Both the position numbers and the translations under genes were made by a program. Shown here piece by piece: positions 10,961 through 22,570 of a DNA stretch of 64,000 nucleotides. Source of the stretch: Cordia subcordata (Eukaryota > Streptophyta > Magnoliopsida > Boraginales > Cordiaceae). Each line of letters opens with the position of its first letter. Within the stretch, counting starts at the first letter, position 1. The DNA is taken from positions 3,142,501 through 3,206,500 of the forward strand of contig JAPTOF010000009.1 in the NCBI GenBank assembly GCA_028554755.1. Direction: 5' to 3'. The notes under the pieces were generated by a model. The model had not been told where the DNA came from. It saw only the letters and a program-made list of their open reading frames with translations, and searched no databases.

Positions 10961-11470
10961 CCAGAGCCTTCAACATTCCTTGTAGGATCCGTGAGACTCA
11001 AATTGATCATGCCATGCTAAATTTAGGGTCTAGTGTGAATCTCATTCCCTACTTTGTCTATCAGCAACTAGGTCTAGGTGAATTGTCCCCAATACATGTC
11101 ACACTTCAGCTAGCTGATTGGTTCACGCATAAATGTAGGGGTGTGGTAGAAGACGTTATGGTCCAGGTAGGTGAGTTAGTGTACCCTGTTGACTTCATAG
11201 TATTACATATGGATTTAGGTCACAATTCTAGGCATTTCACCCCCATTTTATTAGGTTGCCCTTTGCTGCTGCAGATGCCATTATTCATTATAGGTTAGGG
11301 TTATTAGAGATGAAATTTGAGAATTCAAGGTCCACTATAAAGGTTGCCGAATCGGTGAATAGGGCTAGTATATGAGGATAAGAGGATAGAGAAGAGTGCT
11401 TTAGAGTGGATGTTATTGATTCTTGTGTCGAGGCTTTGTAGAGAGGATTATGACAGATGGAGAAGAATTG
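10961..11470 (+). pseudogene. ATH-P aspartic protease, catalytic Asp replaced
   Basis: This is the retropepsin that cuts Gag-Pol. The stretch around 11014-11080 reads MLNLGSSVNLIPYFVYQQLG, where the family and ATH-M have DLG at the active site. The Asp codon is AAT (Asn) at 11020-11022. It is followed by LGLGELSPIHVTLQLADW and YPVDFIVLHMDLG, which are the usual Athila protease C-terminal motifs, then a frameshift and stops. The copy would be inactive even if the frame were intact. Confidence 0.75.
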
Positions 11471-11721
11471 AGAAAATTTTGAGGAATTGTTGTCTAGCTT
11501 TTATTTAGAGACCTTAAAGCGGAAATGTGTAGCTTCTACCTCCTTATTTGAAAGCTTTTTGATTGATAAGTCACTTGAGGTTAATCTTTCTAGTTTTAAT
11601 TCTATTGATGTTTCGATTGATGATGTTGAGGTTGAGTCCCCCTTGGTTGCGCCTAGCCCATCTTTGGAGCTTAAACCCTTGCCTAAGCATTTGAAGTATG
11701 GATATCATGGCTTTTGATCTT
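11471..11721 (+). pseudogene. ATH-P protease-RT linker
   Basis: The linker encodes FLIDKSLEVNLSS and PSPSLELKPLPKHLK, matching ATH-M on the minus strand at about 60900-61010. Relative to ATH-M about 30 bases are missing just after the KHLKY codons. The sequence ends with the target duplication ATCTT (11717-11721) next to NA-2 and continues in frame at 20902. Confidence 0.7.
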
Positions 11722-13690
11722 CGATCCCTATTCGTGAGCACAAGCCTAAATAGCCCACAAGCGCATGGGTCGCGTGTAATACGGTGTGTACAAGTGTAGG
11801 GTCAAATCCACGGGGAGGGCTAACGTGTGAGGTGTCTTAAGCTATACGTGTCCTAAGAGCTACGTGTTGAGACCTAAACTACACTCTTTTTGGGGAATTT
11901 TGGTTTAATGGGAGCTCAGAAACGTAAAGCTAAACTAAGGACAAATAAATAAATAATGTGTATGTGACGGGAGAATCAAGTAATCTAAAGGGATTCAAAG
12001 ATTGAAAATGGGGAACTAGAGTGATTACGTCCTATTTTTGGGTGATTACTACATCTTTCTAGGGTTACTTGATGGATTATACTAAGTTCTCTAATCTAGA
12101 CCTATAATTAGCCTCCTAATTGATACCCTAAAACTCAATACGGGTCCGTCCCTGGGTGGCGATGCCTAGCAGTACGGCATGGTCTTTATGACTTAGGAAT
12201 TAGGGCTAGCCAATAAGGTTCTAGGTGACTGTAGATCGATTTAACCCTAGCACTTAATCCTCTAATTAGTTTCCCAATCTAGCCTTAGGACTTGATACTA
12301 GTCCGTCCCTAAGCTTTGCCCCACTCAGAGCTACGGCATGGTCCTTATGAACCTAGGGTGTTAGGGTGGACTAACTAGACTTTCTAAGTGAACTAAGGTC
12401 AACTAAACTTATCTAGACTCCTATTGGCTGGATTTAAAGCAAAAGGGACTCAACCAAGGCTAGTTTCTAATTATGCACCATCGATCACATCACAATGGTG
12501 GAAGTTGACATTAGAGCGCGAAGCAAACACATCTAGGGCATTGCGTTTGAGAATACTTTGGAATATTCTACTACTAAACACATAGACATGCTTAGATTAC
12601 ACCAATTTAAGCAATGGCACCTGACATATATGTAATAGAAGCTATTTGTACTATTTGATATGCAAACACACACACATACATGTATATAAGTATACCCACT
12701 TCATGCAATAACCACACAAACATATAGACGTGCTAGCATAATGATTTAGAAATGGTTAATAGCAAAACAAACTTCAACATACATATGCTACATCATTGAG
12801 GCATTTCTACAAACACATAGACATGAATGTAAATTAGTCTTTGAAACCCTAAGCAAAAAGCAGATAATGCATAAATCCATCAAGCACCGTTTACATAAGA
12901 GTGATAATCAATCCATAAATACAAGAATAATCACCCTACATAGCTTTAATCATACATATTTAGATTTGGGACAAAAGAGAGATACCCTTCTAACCAAATC
13001 CTTGCTTTACAATCCATGAGCTATACCCAAATCCTTATGCTTGATCCTCTTAAATGCTTGATTCCAAAGTGCTTTTGTGTATGAAAGAGTGTGTGAGAGG
13101 TGGGGGATGAGAGGATTAGGGTTTTTGGGAGATGGATGTGCAAGAATATGACTTGTCGTTACATAAAATGGCCAAAAGCGAGCTTATATAGCCAATCTCT
13201 GCGACTACTAGGACACTTAACCGGAACACTGGTACCAAGGGGCCTCTATTCCGGTAGCAGAAGCTTGCTCTTTATTTTTGGTGGAATAGTGAGCTGGTGC
13301 ACTGGTACTCTGAAGCTAGTGCTCCGGTAGTGCCTATTTGCTCTCTTTTGGCTTCGCTTTAGCTCTGTTTTGCTTCCGGTTGCTTTGGTGTTTGTCCGGA
13401 AGCCTCCAATCTTGCTCTTCTTCCACTTTTCGTCCTTAAGATCTTCTTCAATTCTTGCCCGAGCCATCTCCATCTTTGTTTAGCTCAAGACATTCCTCAA
13501 ACTCACATAAAACACAAGATAAGTGTACTTTTATTGTAGCATTAATGCTTTAAGTGCAACTATAGACACCTAAAGCTTAATATGCTCAAGTATGATGTAA
13601 ATGATATACTAATACACCTTATAGAGCACAAAACTCCTCAAAATAGATATAGAAATACAATGCAAAATCATACAAGAAACCAACACATCG
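11722..13690 (-). repeat. NA-2 3' LTR (about 1.97 kb)
   Basis: It starts cgatccctattcg, with the first T of TG mutated to C, and ends caacacatcg on the + strand. It pairs with 18725-20901. It contains a minus-strand TATA box at 13190-13184, a leader hairpin at 12424-12443 and accgg-type palindromes at about 13205-13330. Confidence 0.9.
13184..13190 (-). promoter_or_regulatory. TATA box of the NA-2 3' LTR
   Basis: The minus strand reads ggcTATATAAgc at the same position as in the other LTRs of the family. Confidence 0.6.
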
Positions 13691-13727
13691 ACACCCCTAA
13701 ATCTTCCCCTTGCTTGTCCCCAAGCAA
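13691..13727 (-). promoter_or_regulatory. NA-2 polypurine tract with adjacent hairpin
   Basis: The minus strand reads ggggaagatttaggggtg directly before the LTR, which would prime plus-strand DNA. Just upstream, 13710-13727 forms a stem (TTGCTTG with CAAGCAA). The same hairpin-purine unit stands before the 3' LTR of NA-3, NA-4, ATH-P and ATH-M. Confidence 0.7.
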
Positions 13728-15256
13728 GCCCAAATCTAAGTTTATCTCTAAAGTCGATACAAAGGGTTGCCTAAGGAATTGACTCGCTATCACGGTTAGC
13801 TTAGGAAGCATGAATGGGGCATTCCTATTGTGGATAGATCCTCAAGTCTCTTCGGATCCTCCACTCGTAAAGGGCCCTGAACCTCGTGGGAAGTTTCCAA
13901 GTAGCCAAACCACCACAAGCCTAGGACTCTAATGCATGCACTCGGGATGTTAAGATTTCGTGCCCCTTCAACTAATATGGCCTTCCAAACATGCACAAAG
14001 CCTTAAAGACAAGAAGAGAGAGAATATACATACATCATGGCTTATAAAAAGACTTATTCACATATTTACATAGAGGATAACTTGTGCTAAGTTGACATTG
14101 TGTCACTTATGCACTTATTCACAAAACTTTTTGGTGCCTTTGGCTTTTTCTCTTTTTAAATTTTTTTTTGCACCTTTTTGCCTTTTTCCATTTTTTTTGG
14201 ATTTTGCATGCTTTGCATTGCATTTATACAAAAACAAAGAAAAAAGAAGGCTTAGGCACATCAAAACGAACCAATCAAGGAAGAGCACTCATATCAACAA
14301 CCCTTTTTCAATACTCTTTCCTATCAAGCTATGGGGTGGCTACACAGGTCATTCTTAAGGGTTTTCACTGCCCACAACTTTCAAGGGCATCCCCTCCAAG
14401 ATCTGATTCTCCCTCTACTCCATTCATTCCCCATAGTGCAACTCATATTCATCAATCAATTGAGTCAATCATAAAAGCCAACACAATAATCAACCAAGAA
14501 ATAAACAACTCTATATGCGTCAAAATTGAAAAATTTTCACCATTTTAAAGCACATAATGCACATCTACCCTATACAAAGCATAAAACGAGAAAACCAAAC
14601 TCCTACACCCCCAAACCTAAACTTTGCTTGTGAGCAAATGGAACTATACTACTCAACAAGCAAATAGGTAACACAAAGCAAGTAAGGGTGGTGAGGATGC
14701 GGTAAATACAAGGGAACAAGTGGAGAAAGGATAGATACAACCTTGTGTTCCTTTTGAAGCTTTTCTGATGCTAATGATCAATAATTTGTCTATTAACCCT
14801 GTTTTTCAACAAATGATAAACACTCACAAAGCACAAGATTAGTAGCATTTGCCATGTGAGCTTGCATTGGCATCATCAAATGATAAACAAGATATATTAA
14901 GAGTGGGAAATGATAGAAGTGAGGATCAACACTTGGGAGGGTGAAAAAGAAAACAAAAAGCAATTGAAAGTGAAAGAACGATAATACTAAAAGCACATAA
15001 AAGAAAAGGAAAGGCAAGGAAAGCAAATGAAATATAAACATGTCTAGGGTGCCTCCTAGCAGCGTTGGATTTAACGCCTCTAGCCGGGCGCCAGTGTTAG
15101 AGCAATATATGTTTAAAATTGCGAGGCACAAATTACTGGATATTCAACCAAGCACAAGCAGTAGAAGGAAAAAGGGTCGTACAATATATGATAGGGTAAT
15201 GAATGCACAATGCATCCCTTTTCTAATTCCTACCCCAAAACATCAAATAAGAATAT
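13728..15256 (-). other. NA-2 3' noncoding internal region
   Basis: No gene is seen. It is homologous to 1-1529 of NA-1. It contains a shrunken copy of the internal hairpin-purine module near 14611-14638 and the post-pol hairpin at 15043-15060. A T-rich stretch lies near 14140-14215. Confidence 0.7.
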
Positions 15257-16072
15257 GTACGCAAGTGTGGAAGGTGTCATGCATAAACGTGAAAGATCAT
15301 GCCTCACTTGCTCTCTAAGTAACTATCCCATTGCCTTCTTTTCATAATCAAGAGCTAGGAACACACCCTCCCTATGGGTCAAAGATAGGTCTTAATGCAT
15401 GCAACATGGGAAATGTGCTTTCTAACCGTAGATGAAAATGTTCTATGCATGAAGGCACGAACATGAGCTCCAAAGATGGAGACTTAATCGAATGGGAAAA
15501 GGGAGTTGGAATGACTCTTAGAGAAGGAAGGGCAAGGCTAAGGGATGATGAAGTACTACACTTTTCCTCTCCACATGATATAACATGTTCAAGCTTAGGT
15601 CGCTCTAACTCCTTGTGAGGGGTGGATTAATGAGCTCTATTTCCATCAATGAATCATCAAACATCCAAAGAGACCCATAGATCATTCTTCCAAGCATACC
15701 AATTTCTTTTTTTATGTGTCTTCTTAGAGTTACTATTCTCTTCAACATAATGATTCTTAACTCCAAGAAACTTATCATCTAAAACCTCTAAAATTGATGT
15801 CTTGTGTTCCCTAATGGATGACTTTGAACCTTCACTAGCTAAAGTCTCTTTAAATTGAATAATATATTCATTACTAGTGGGTGTCATCTTACCATCATGC
15901 TTTTCATATAGGGTAAACACACATAGAGAGGACAATAGGGACTCAAAGGATTTCAGGTCATGGATGCGTGAATGCTCAAGGGAGTTGTGTACCGTAGACT
16001 CCCTAAATGTAGACTCGAAATGCAAATGAGTGCTATGATCATGAGACTCAACCTCTAAGTGTGTGGGATGAG

Positions 16073-17777
16073 TGTAGGATCGATAATATTATATGTGGTC
16101 TATCCTAGTCCATATTTTCAAAAATACTACCAAGAAAACATGCTTGGAAAATAAAATAACCACATAACACACACAAGAACATGCTTAAGAACATATAGAA
16201 CATAACTAGTATTTGCAAAATATGTAAAGCTAACCTCTTGAAGCGTGGAGCCTTTGATGAAGCTAAAATCGTCACAAGCTTTGTTCCTGCTCACGAACAA
16301 GGCCACCAAAAAAATTTTACTATAAGGGTGTCGCAATATACAACTCCCTAGTTTTCTTCCCTATGGTTAAAGAGGCTTTTCTTGAGAAAATAGTCTCTTG
16401 TGTAGGAAGAAGCAAAGTAATATGCTCTTGAAAATCTAGAGCAAAAAAAAAAAAACACACAATAAGTGTGTACTATGTGTTTTAGTATTCTCTTTCCAAA
16501 ATGGAAGAGATCAACAATAAAATTTTTGGATGCTAGAAATGGTTTAAGTTCTTGCCTATTTATAGAAAAAGTTTGGCACCTAAACCTTGTAAACTTCCCA
16601 TGTGGGAAACTTTTTCCTGGTAGTAAATGTTTGCCACATATCATGGAAGTTACTTGTACAATTTGAGTTTTTCTTGTAGTAACTTTCTAGCACATGTCTT
16701 GGAAAATTAGGCTAAACCCACAATCCAAGCCCAACACATAGTCCATAATCCATGTGGAGGCCCAAGCCCAATAAGAAACCATCCAATCCCAATTAGGTTA
16801 TCTTGCACTCTAAAGAAAGCCTAATCTAGGTGACATAACAATAATTATTTTTAACTCCGATCTATTCCACCATAAGATCAAAGTTGCATTCCAAGAATAA
16901 ATTACCCAAAAAATTGTCACAAAAGAATGTGAACTTTGTCTTTGACCTACTAAATAACTAACCATAATTCCCCTCTATGTATACCCACAGCTAAGACCGG
17001 TCCTTTGGCCTGTGTACTATCACCTCCTTAGCTGTGTCTTTTTCCGTTGGGTTTCTTGTCCTATTTCCAACCATTATTGGTCTTGGAATCTCTTGATATC
17101 GGAAGCGACCCTCAAGCCATATGACCGATACACCCATAAAGGTAGTATCACTAGATCTAAATTCGGAGGGCACATAGATTCCATATTGCATATGCATGTT
17201 CCAATTAATTAGAACTTAGCACTCAATGTACAAGGTTGTTGATCCTAATAACGTAAGATCTCACCTACAGTGAATCAAAGTACCAAACCCTAACTTCATT
17301 AGTTCATCCACATATGCTCAAGATTAAGAGCAATGATCATTTAGTAGCAGTGAGTATCTTGTTTTCTTTCTTTGCTAGTACATCTTTAGAAAATATACTC
17401 ACAATGGTCCTGTCAAATATGTGACACACGTACTATTGAGACAAATCCGAAAAGTCCTCTAATGACCTAGGTAGATCACCCTTAACAAGGAGACTTGCTC
17501 AATATAACCTTATCCCGGTAGAGTGCCCAACACTACCATTCGGTTACGGATTCAATTTATGATGCGACTAAATCTAGACTTGGACCTATTGTGCGTCCAG
17601 CCTCACTGCGCACCCAAGTCATTAGTTCAAGTCAAAGGACCTTTATACATACATCAATAAAACATACCAGAGATAGTATGTAGCAGACTCATAATTCCAT
17701 TTAACAAAATGATTATACATTATCTAACATCCAAAATGTTATATACAAGTGAGCTTTAGGGTATACTAATCCTAACA
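16073..17777 (-). repeat. COP-2 family solo LTR (1705 bp) inside NA-2
   Basis: On the + strand it runs from TGTAGGATCG to CCTAACA. Flanks are ATGAG (16068-16072) and ATGAA (17778-17782), a target duplication with one later change. It is the most complete LTR of this copia family in the window and serves as the reference for the others. TATA box on the minus strand at 16564-16557. Confidence 0.88.
16557..16564 (-). promoter_or_regulatory. TATA box in the COP-2 solo LTR
   Basis: The minus strand reads TATAAATA; the position is conserved in the three COP-2 LTRs. Confidence 0.55.
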
Positions 17778-18700
17778 ATGAAGAGAAAGAAAAGGCTTAG
17801 GCAACTCAATAGAAGTCATTGAAAGCTTAGGAGGATATGCTACTACTTTCTCTAAAACATATTCATAAGAGTCATCAAGAACCAAATTATCATTAAGCTC
17901 ATCCTCATCCTCATCCTCATTACGAGATGTTATCTCTCTATCAACCTCTCTTTCTAGTTGTCTCTCTAATGCATCATCATTTCCACCCCTAGTCACCTCA
18001 TCGTTAGGTCTTATCTATATCCCGTCAACTTGTTCTAAAGATATTTCAACATTCTCGCTCATGAGTTGCACACTATTAACCATTCTCTTCAAGCGCTCAC
18101 CTAGAGATTTGGTGTCTCGCTTCAAACTTTGTAGTTCCTTTTGATTGGATCGAAAGAGACATTGGGATTGCTCAAGCAGTTAACCTAATTGCTCTGAGAA
18201 TGAAGGCATAACGAAAAAGGGTTCAACTGAGTGAAAATGGTAAATATATTGATTGGGGTCACTATAAGCACAACCATTATAAAACTTAGATGAAGTTTGG
18301 ATAGGAAATGATAGTGCAGGAGATGGAACAAGAATATGCATTCTTACAATCATGATTTCTAAATAAAGATGCATGAGATGATGCATGTCTATAGGGGTCA
18401 CAGTTAGCACTAATCCTTGGTGGGGAATTTTCATGCGACATAAAACAGTTGGATGCATAAAACTTCCACAAATGTGACATGCAATGGGAACACGTTCGGC
18501 TGATGGGGAAGAGGATACAAGTGACCACCATGACGCATTAAGATCATTCATGATTAATTGACAAAAGTAAACCTCTTCACAATGCTCAACAATATTTTTG
18601 AATTTTTTAATCAAAATAAAGAAAACATGAAAAGAAAAGATAAAACAATACGTAATAAGTTAAGACACACAAAAAGCAAGGAAACCAAACAACCGTTGCG

Positions 18701-18718
18701 TCTCCGGCAACGAAACCA
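18701..18718 (-). promoter_or_regulatory. NA-2 primer-binding site, degenerate tRNA-Asp type
   Basis: The + strand reads tctccggcaacgaaacca, close to the tRNA-Asp 3' end. It lies six bases from the 5' LTR at 18725. Confidence 0.65.
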
Positions 18719-19439
18719 AGAACTTTATTGCTATTCGTGAGCATAAGCCTAAATAGCCCGCAAGCAAATGGGTCGCGTGTCGTAGGGTGTGTGCGAGTGC
18801 TGGGTCGAATCCACGGGGAGGCCTAACGTGTAAGGCGTCCTAAGCTATGCGTGTCTTAAGAGCTACGTGTTGACACCTAAACTACATTCTTTTTGGGAAA
18901 ATTTGGTTTAAAGGGAGCTCAGAAAGGTAAAGCTAAACTAAGGACAAAGAAATAAAAGACGTATGTGTGACAGGGGAATCAAGTAATCTAAAGGGATTCA
19001 GACATAAAAAATGGGGAATTAGGGTGATTACATCCTGTTTATGGGTGATTTCTACGTCTTTCTAGGGTTACTTGATGGATTACACTAAGTGCTCTAATCT
19101 AAACCTATAATTAGCCTCCTAATTGGTACCCTAAGCCTCAATGCGGGTCTGTACCTAGGTGGCAATGCCTAGCTGCATAGCGTGGTCTTTATGACTTAGG
19201 AAATAGGGCTAGCCAATAAGGTTCTAGGTGAGTGTAGATTGATTTAATCCTAGCACTTAGTCCTCTAATTAGTTCCCTAATCTGGCCCTAGGACTCAGTG
19301 GGAGTCCGTCCTTAAGTTTCACCCCACTTAGAGCTACAGCGTGGTCCTTATGAACCTAGGGTGTTACGGTGGACTAACTAGACTTCCTAAGTGAACTAAG
19401 GTCAAATAAACCTATCCGGACTCCTATTGGCTGGATTTA

Positions 19440-19666
19440 GGGCTCATTTGGATTGGCTTTTTTTAAAAGGGTTTTTTTTACAGCTATTGAAAAATAGCTT
19501 TTTTTGAGAAGCTAAAAATTCTGGCTTCTGAAAAAAGTTGTATTTGAGCTTTTTTAAGAATTTTAACTTTTTTGGAAATCAAATCAAATAGTTATTGCAA
19601 ATTTAGTATAACATTTTTAGGAAAAAAAATACTTTTTCCTGAAAAAAAGTAAATCCAAACAGGCCC
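19440..19666. mobile_element. Tourist-like (PIF/Harbinger) MITE in the NA-2 LTR
   Basis: The 227-bp insert has imperfect terminal inverted repeats, GGGCTCATTTGGATT on the left and, reversed, GGGCCTGTTTGGATT on the right. A 3-bp duplication TTA flanks it at 19437-19439 and 19667-19669. TTA targets and GGGCCTGTTTGG-type ends are characteristic of Tourist elements. It is noncoding and A/T-rich, and was presumably mobilised by a Harbinger transposase elsewhere. It is absent from the partner LTR. Confidence 0.82.
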
Positions 19667-20417
19667 TTAAAGCCAAAGGGGACTCAACCTAGGCTAGTTT
19701 CTGATTATGCACCATCGATCGCATCACAATAGCAGAAATTGACATTAAAGCGCGAAGTAAACACATCTTGGGCATGGCGTTTGTGAATACTTTGAAATAT
19801 TCTACTACTAAACACATAGACATGCTTAGATTACACCAATTTAAGCAATGACACCTGACATGTATGCAATAGAAACTATTTATGCTATTTGATATGCACA
19901 CACACACATAGACATGTATATAAGCATACCCACTTCATGCAATCACCACACAAACACATAGACATGCTAGCATAATGATTTTGAAATGGTTAATAGCAAA
20001 ATAGACTTCAATATGCATATGCTACATCATTAAGGCATTTCTACAAACATATAAACATGAATGTAAATTAGCCTTTCAAACCCTAAGCATAAAGCATATA
20101 ATACATAAATCCATCAAGTACTCATTGCATAAAAGTAATAATCAATCCATAAGTACAAGAATAATCACCCTATATAGCTCTAATCATACATATTTAGATT
20201 TGGGACAAAGGAGAGATACCCTTCTATCTAAATCCTTGCTTTACAATCCATGTGCTATGCCCAAATCCTTGTGTTTGATCCTCTTATATGCTTGATTCCA
20301 ATGTGCTTTTATGTATGAAAAAGTGTGTGAGAGATGGGAGATGAGAGGATTGGGGTTTTTGGGAGATGGGTATGGAAGAATATAACTTGTTGTTACATAA
20401 AATGGCCAAAAGTGAGC

Positions 20418-20424
20418 TTATATA
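20418..20424 (-). promoter_or_regulatory. TATA box of the NA-2 5' LTR
   Basis: The minus strand reads ggcTATATAAgc, followed at the usual distance by the presumed start of R. Confidence 0.6.
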
Positions 20425-20901
20425 GCCCATCTCTCCGACTACTGGAACATTTAACCAGAGCACCGGTACCAAGGGGCCTCTATTCTAGTAGTAAAAGCTT
20501 GCTCCTTGTTTTTGGTGGAATAGTGAGCCGGTGCTCCAGTATTGCCTATTTACTCTCTTTTGGCTTCGTTTTAGCTCCGTTTTGCTTCCAGTTGCTTTTG
20601 TCATTGTCTGGAACCCTCTAATCTTGCTTTTCTTTCACTTTTTATTCTTAAGATCTTCTTCAATTCTTGCCCAAGCCATCTCCATCTTTGTTCAGCTCAA
20701 GACATTCCTCAAACTCACCTAAAACACAAGATAAGTGTACTTTAGTGTAGCATTTATGTTTTAAGCTCAACTATAGACACCTAAAGCTTAATATGCTTAA
20801 GTATGATGTAAATGCTATACTAATACACCTTATAGAGCACAAACCATCTTAAAATAGATATAGAAATACAATGCAAAATCACACAATAAACCAACACATT
20901 G

Positions 20902-21889
20902 ATCTTTCTAGAGAGCATAAGGAGCATCTCTTAAAGATTCTTAGGAAATATAGGAAGGCTATAGGGTGGAAAATTGATGATTTGAGAGGAATTGACCCTT
21001 TGGTTTGCATGCATCGTATTCACCTAGAGGATGAAATTATTCCTTCAGGGAAGATGCAAAGGAGGCTAAACCCACAGATGAGCGAAGTAATTAAGAAAAA
21101 GATTATTAAGCTTTTAGATATAGGTATTATTTATCCGATCTTCAACAGTGAGTGGGTTAGCCCAGTCCAAGTAGTCCCTAAAAAGTCTGGGATCACGGTT
21201 GTAGAGAATGAGAGAGGAAAGCTTATCCCTAGGCATACTCCCACTAGTTGGAGAGTTTGTATTGACTATAGGAAGCTCAACTCCAAAACCAAGAAAGATT
21301 ATTTCCCGTTGCGTTTTCTAGACCAGATTTTAGATAGAGTAGCTGGGCATAGCTACTATTGCTTTTGGACAGCTATTATGGGTATAGTCAAATCCCTGTG
21401 TTTGCCAAAGACCAGAAGAAGACCACCTTTACTTGTCCTTATGGCACTTTTGCCTATAGGAGGATGCCCTTCTGTCTATGTAATGCCCTAGCAACGTTAC
21501 AGAGGTGTATGATCGCTATTTTTAGTGACATGATAAAGAAGCATTTACAGATATTCATAGATGATTTCTCAGTCTTTAGTGATAGTTTTGATGAGTGCTT
21601 GAATCATCTCTCTTTAGTGTTTGATCGATGTGTAGAGAAGAACTTAATGTTGAGTTGGGAGAAATCCCACTTCATGGTACAATAGGGGATAGTTTTGGGT
21701 CATGTAGTCTCATCAAGTAGCATTCAAGTTGACCCGGGTAAGGTAGAATTGATAGAGAAGTTGTCTATCCCTAAGTGTGTCAAGGATGTTAGATCTTTTC
21801 TAAGGCATGAAGGATTCTATTGTAGGTTCATTAAGGATTTTAGCCATATAACGTGTCCCTTGTCTAGGATCTTAGCATAAGATGTCTCA
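20902..21889 (+). pseudogene. pol: ATH-P reverse transcriptase, frameshifted
   Basis: Motifs in order: GIIYPIFNSEWVSPVQVVPKK, WRVCIDYRKLNS, a frameshift near 21360 within the CFLDxY motif, KTTFTCPYGTFAYRRMPF, and the catalytic FIDDFSVF with its two Asp codons at 21560-21565. GHVVSSSSIQVDP and the connection motif RSFLRHEGFYCRF follow. A TAG at about 21683 replaces a Gln or Trp codon. The enzyme would copy the element RNA into DNA within the particle. The sequence is Athila-type and aligns with ATH-M on the minus strand. Confidence 0.88.
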
Positions 21890-22360
21890 TTTGAATTTGA
21901 TGTTGAGCGTGTTAGAGCATTTAATAGGCTTAAATCCTTATTATCTACATCTCCAATCATTTAGCCACCTGATTATAGTTTCCCATTCGAGGTTATGTGT
22001 GATGCATCTGATTATGCGATAGGAGCTATTTTAGGACAATAACGAGACAAGTTGCCCCATGTAATGTACTATGCTAGTAAGACTCTTGATGAATCCCAAA
22101 AGAACTATACCACCACAGAAAAAGAGTTTCTAGCAGTTGTCTTCTCCTTTAACAAGTTTAGGTCATACATCCTTTGGTCTAAAGTGATTGTTTACACAGA
22201 TCATACATCATTGAGGGAGTTGTTAGCTAAGAAAGAATCTAATCGCCGCTTGATTAGATGGTTGCTCTTTCTTCAAGAATTTGATGTTAAAATTTAGGAT
22301 AAAAAGGGTAGTGAAAACTTAGTTGCGGATCACCTTTCTCGTCTTGTCAGTGAATCTTCT
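21890..22360 (+). pseudogene. pol: ATH-P RNase H, with stops
   Basis: It contains [20 protein letters not shown], then [39 protein letters not shown] and ADHLSRL, which are the RNase H motifs of Ty3/gypsy elements. The catalytic Asp/Glu positions are present. Stops occur after AILGQ, at I-stop-PPDY and at VKI-stop-DKKG; most look like C-to-T changes in Gln or Arg codons. Confidence 0.85.
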
Positions 22361-22570
22361 AATGATCCATCTCCTTTTTGTGATTCATTTCCCAACAAGC
22401 ATTTGTTTGTCGTCTCTCACTTCACACCATGGTTCGCTCACATTGTAAATTATCTTGCCACAGGGCATTTTCCCTCTCATTGGGAAAAGAGAGAGAGAGA
22501 GAGATAGGTTCCTAGCACAAGTGAGACATTTCTTTTGGGAGAATCCCTATCCTTTCGATGTGTGTACAGA
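22361..22570 (+). pseudogene. pol: ATH-P RNase H-integrase spacer with GA repeat
   Basis: This is the linker between RNase H and integrase, readable as FCDSFPNKHLFVVSHFTPW. A short GA microsatellite (about 22484-22504) interrupts it and shifts the frame. Confidence 0.6.

Larger units (their letters stand above)
15257..18551 (-). pseudogene. NA-2 conserved CCHC-knuckle ORF, interrupted by a solo LTR
   Basis: The start is the ATG at 18551-18549, 72 nt before the knuckle CHICGSFMHPTVLC (18479-18438). The frame then reads SFPIQTSSKFYNGCAYSDPNQ. A deletion of roughly 230 bases after about 18345 has removed the second knuckle seen in NA-1. The acidic middle (VLDDSYEYVLEKV) is at about 17830-17900. 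The COP-2 solo LTR at 16073-17777 splits it, and the rest (MHFESTFRES..., 16025 down) resumes before decaying near 15600-15260. The product is probably Gag-like and RNA-binding, with function unknown. Confidence 0.6.
11722..20901 (-). mobile_element. NA-2: complete pol-less Athila-related element inserted in ATH-P pol
   Basis: The element is about 9.2 kb with two long LTRs (11722-13690 and 18725-20901) and the target duplication ATCTT at 11717-11721 and 20902-20906. Removing it rejoins ATH-P protease linker and RT in frame. It reads on the minus strand: primer site at 18701-18718, decayed CCHC ORF from 18551, noncoding region and polypurine tract next to 13691. It is enlarged by a COP-2 solo LTR (16073-17777) and a MITE in its 5' LTR. 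No RT or integrase is found. Confidence 0.9.
18725..20901 (-). repeat. NA-2 5' LTR, enlarged by a MITE
   Basis: 2177 bp including a 227-bp MITE and its 3-bp target duplication; without them it is close in length to the other LTR (1969 bp). TATA box on the minus strand at 20424-20418. The + strand ends are ttattgctattcg and caacacattg, both changed from TG/CA consensus. ATCTT follows at 20902. Confidence 0.88.

Noticed and set aside
22484..22506. GA run considered as a regulatory element
   Set aside because: It lies within decayed pol and shifts the frame. ATH-M has only a short diverged counterpart, so it is most simply a microsatellite expansion.
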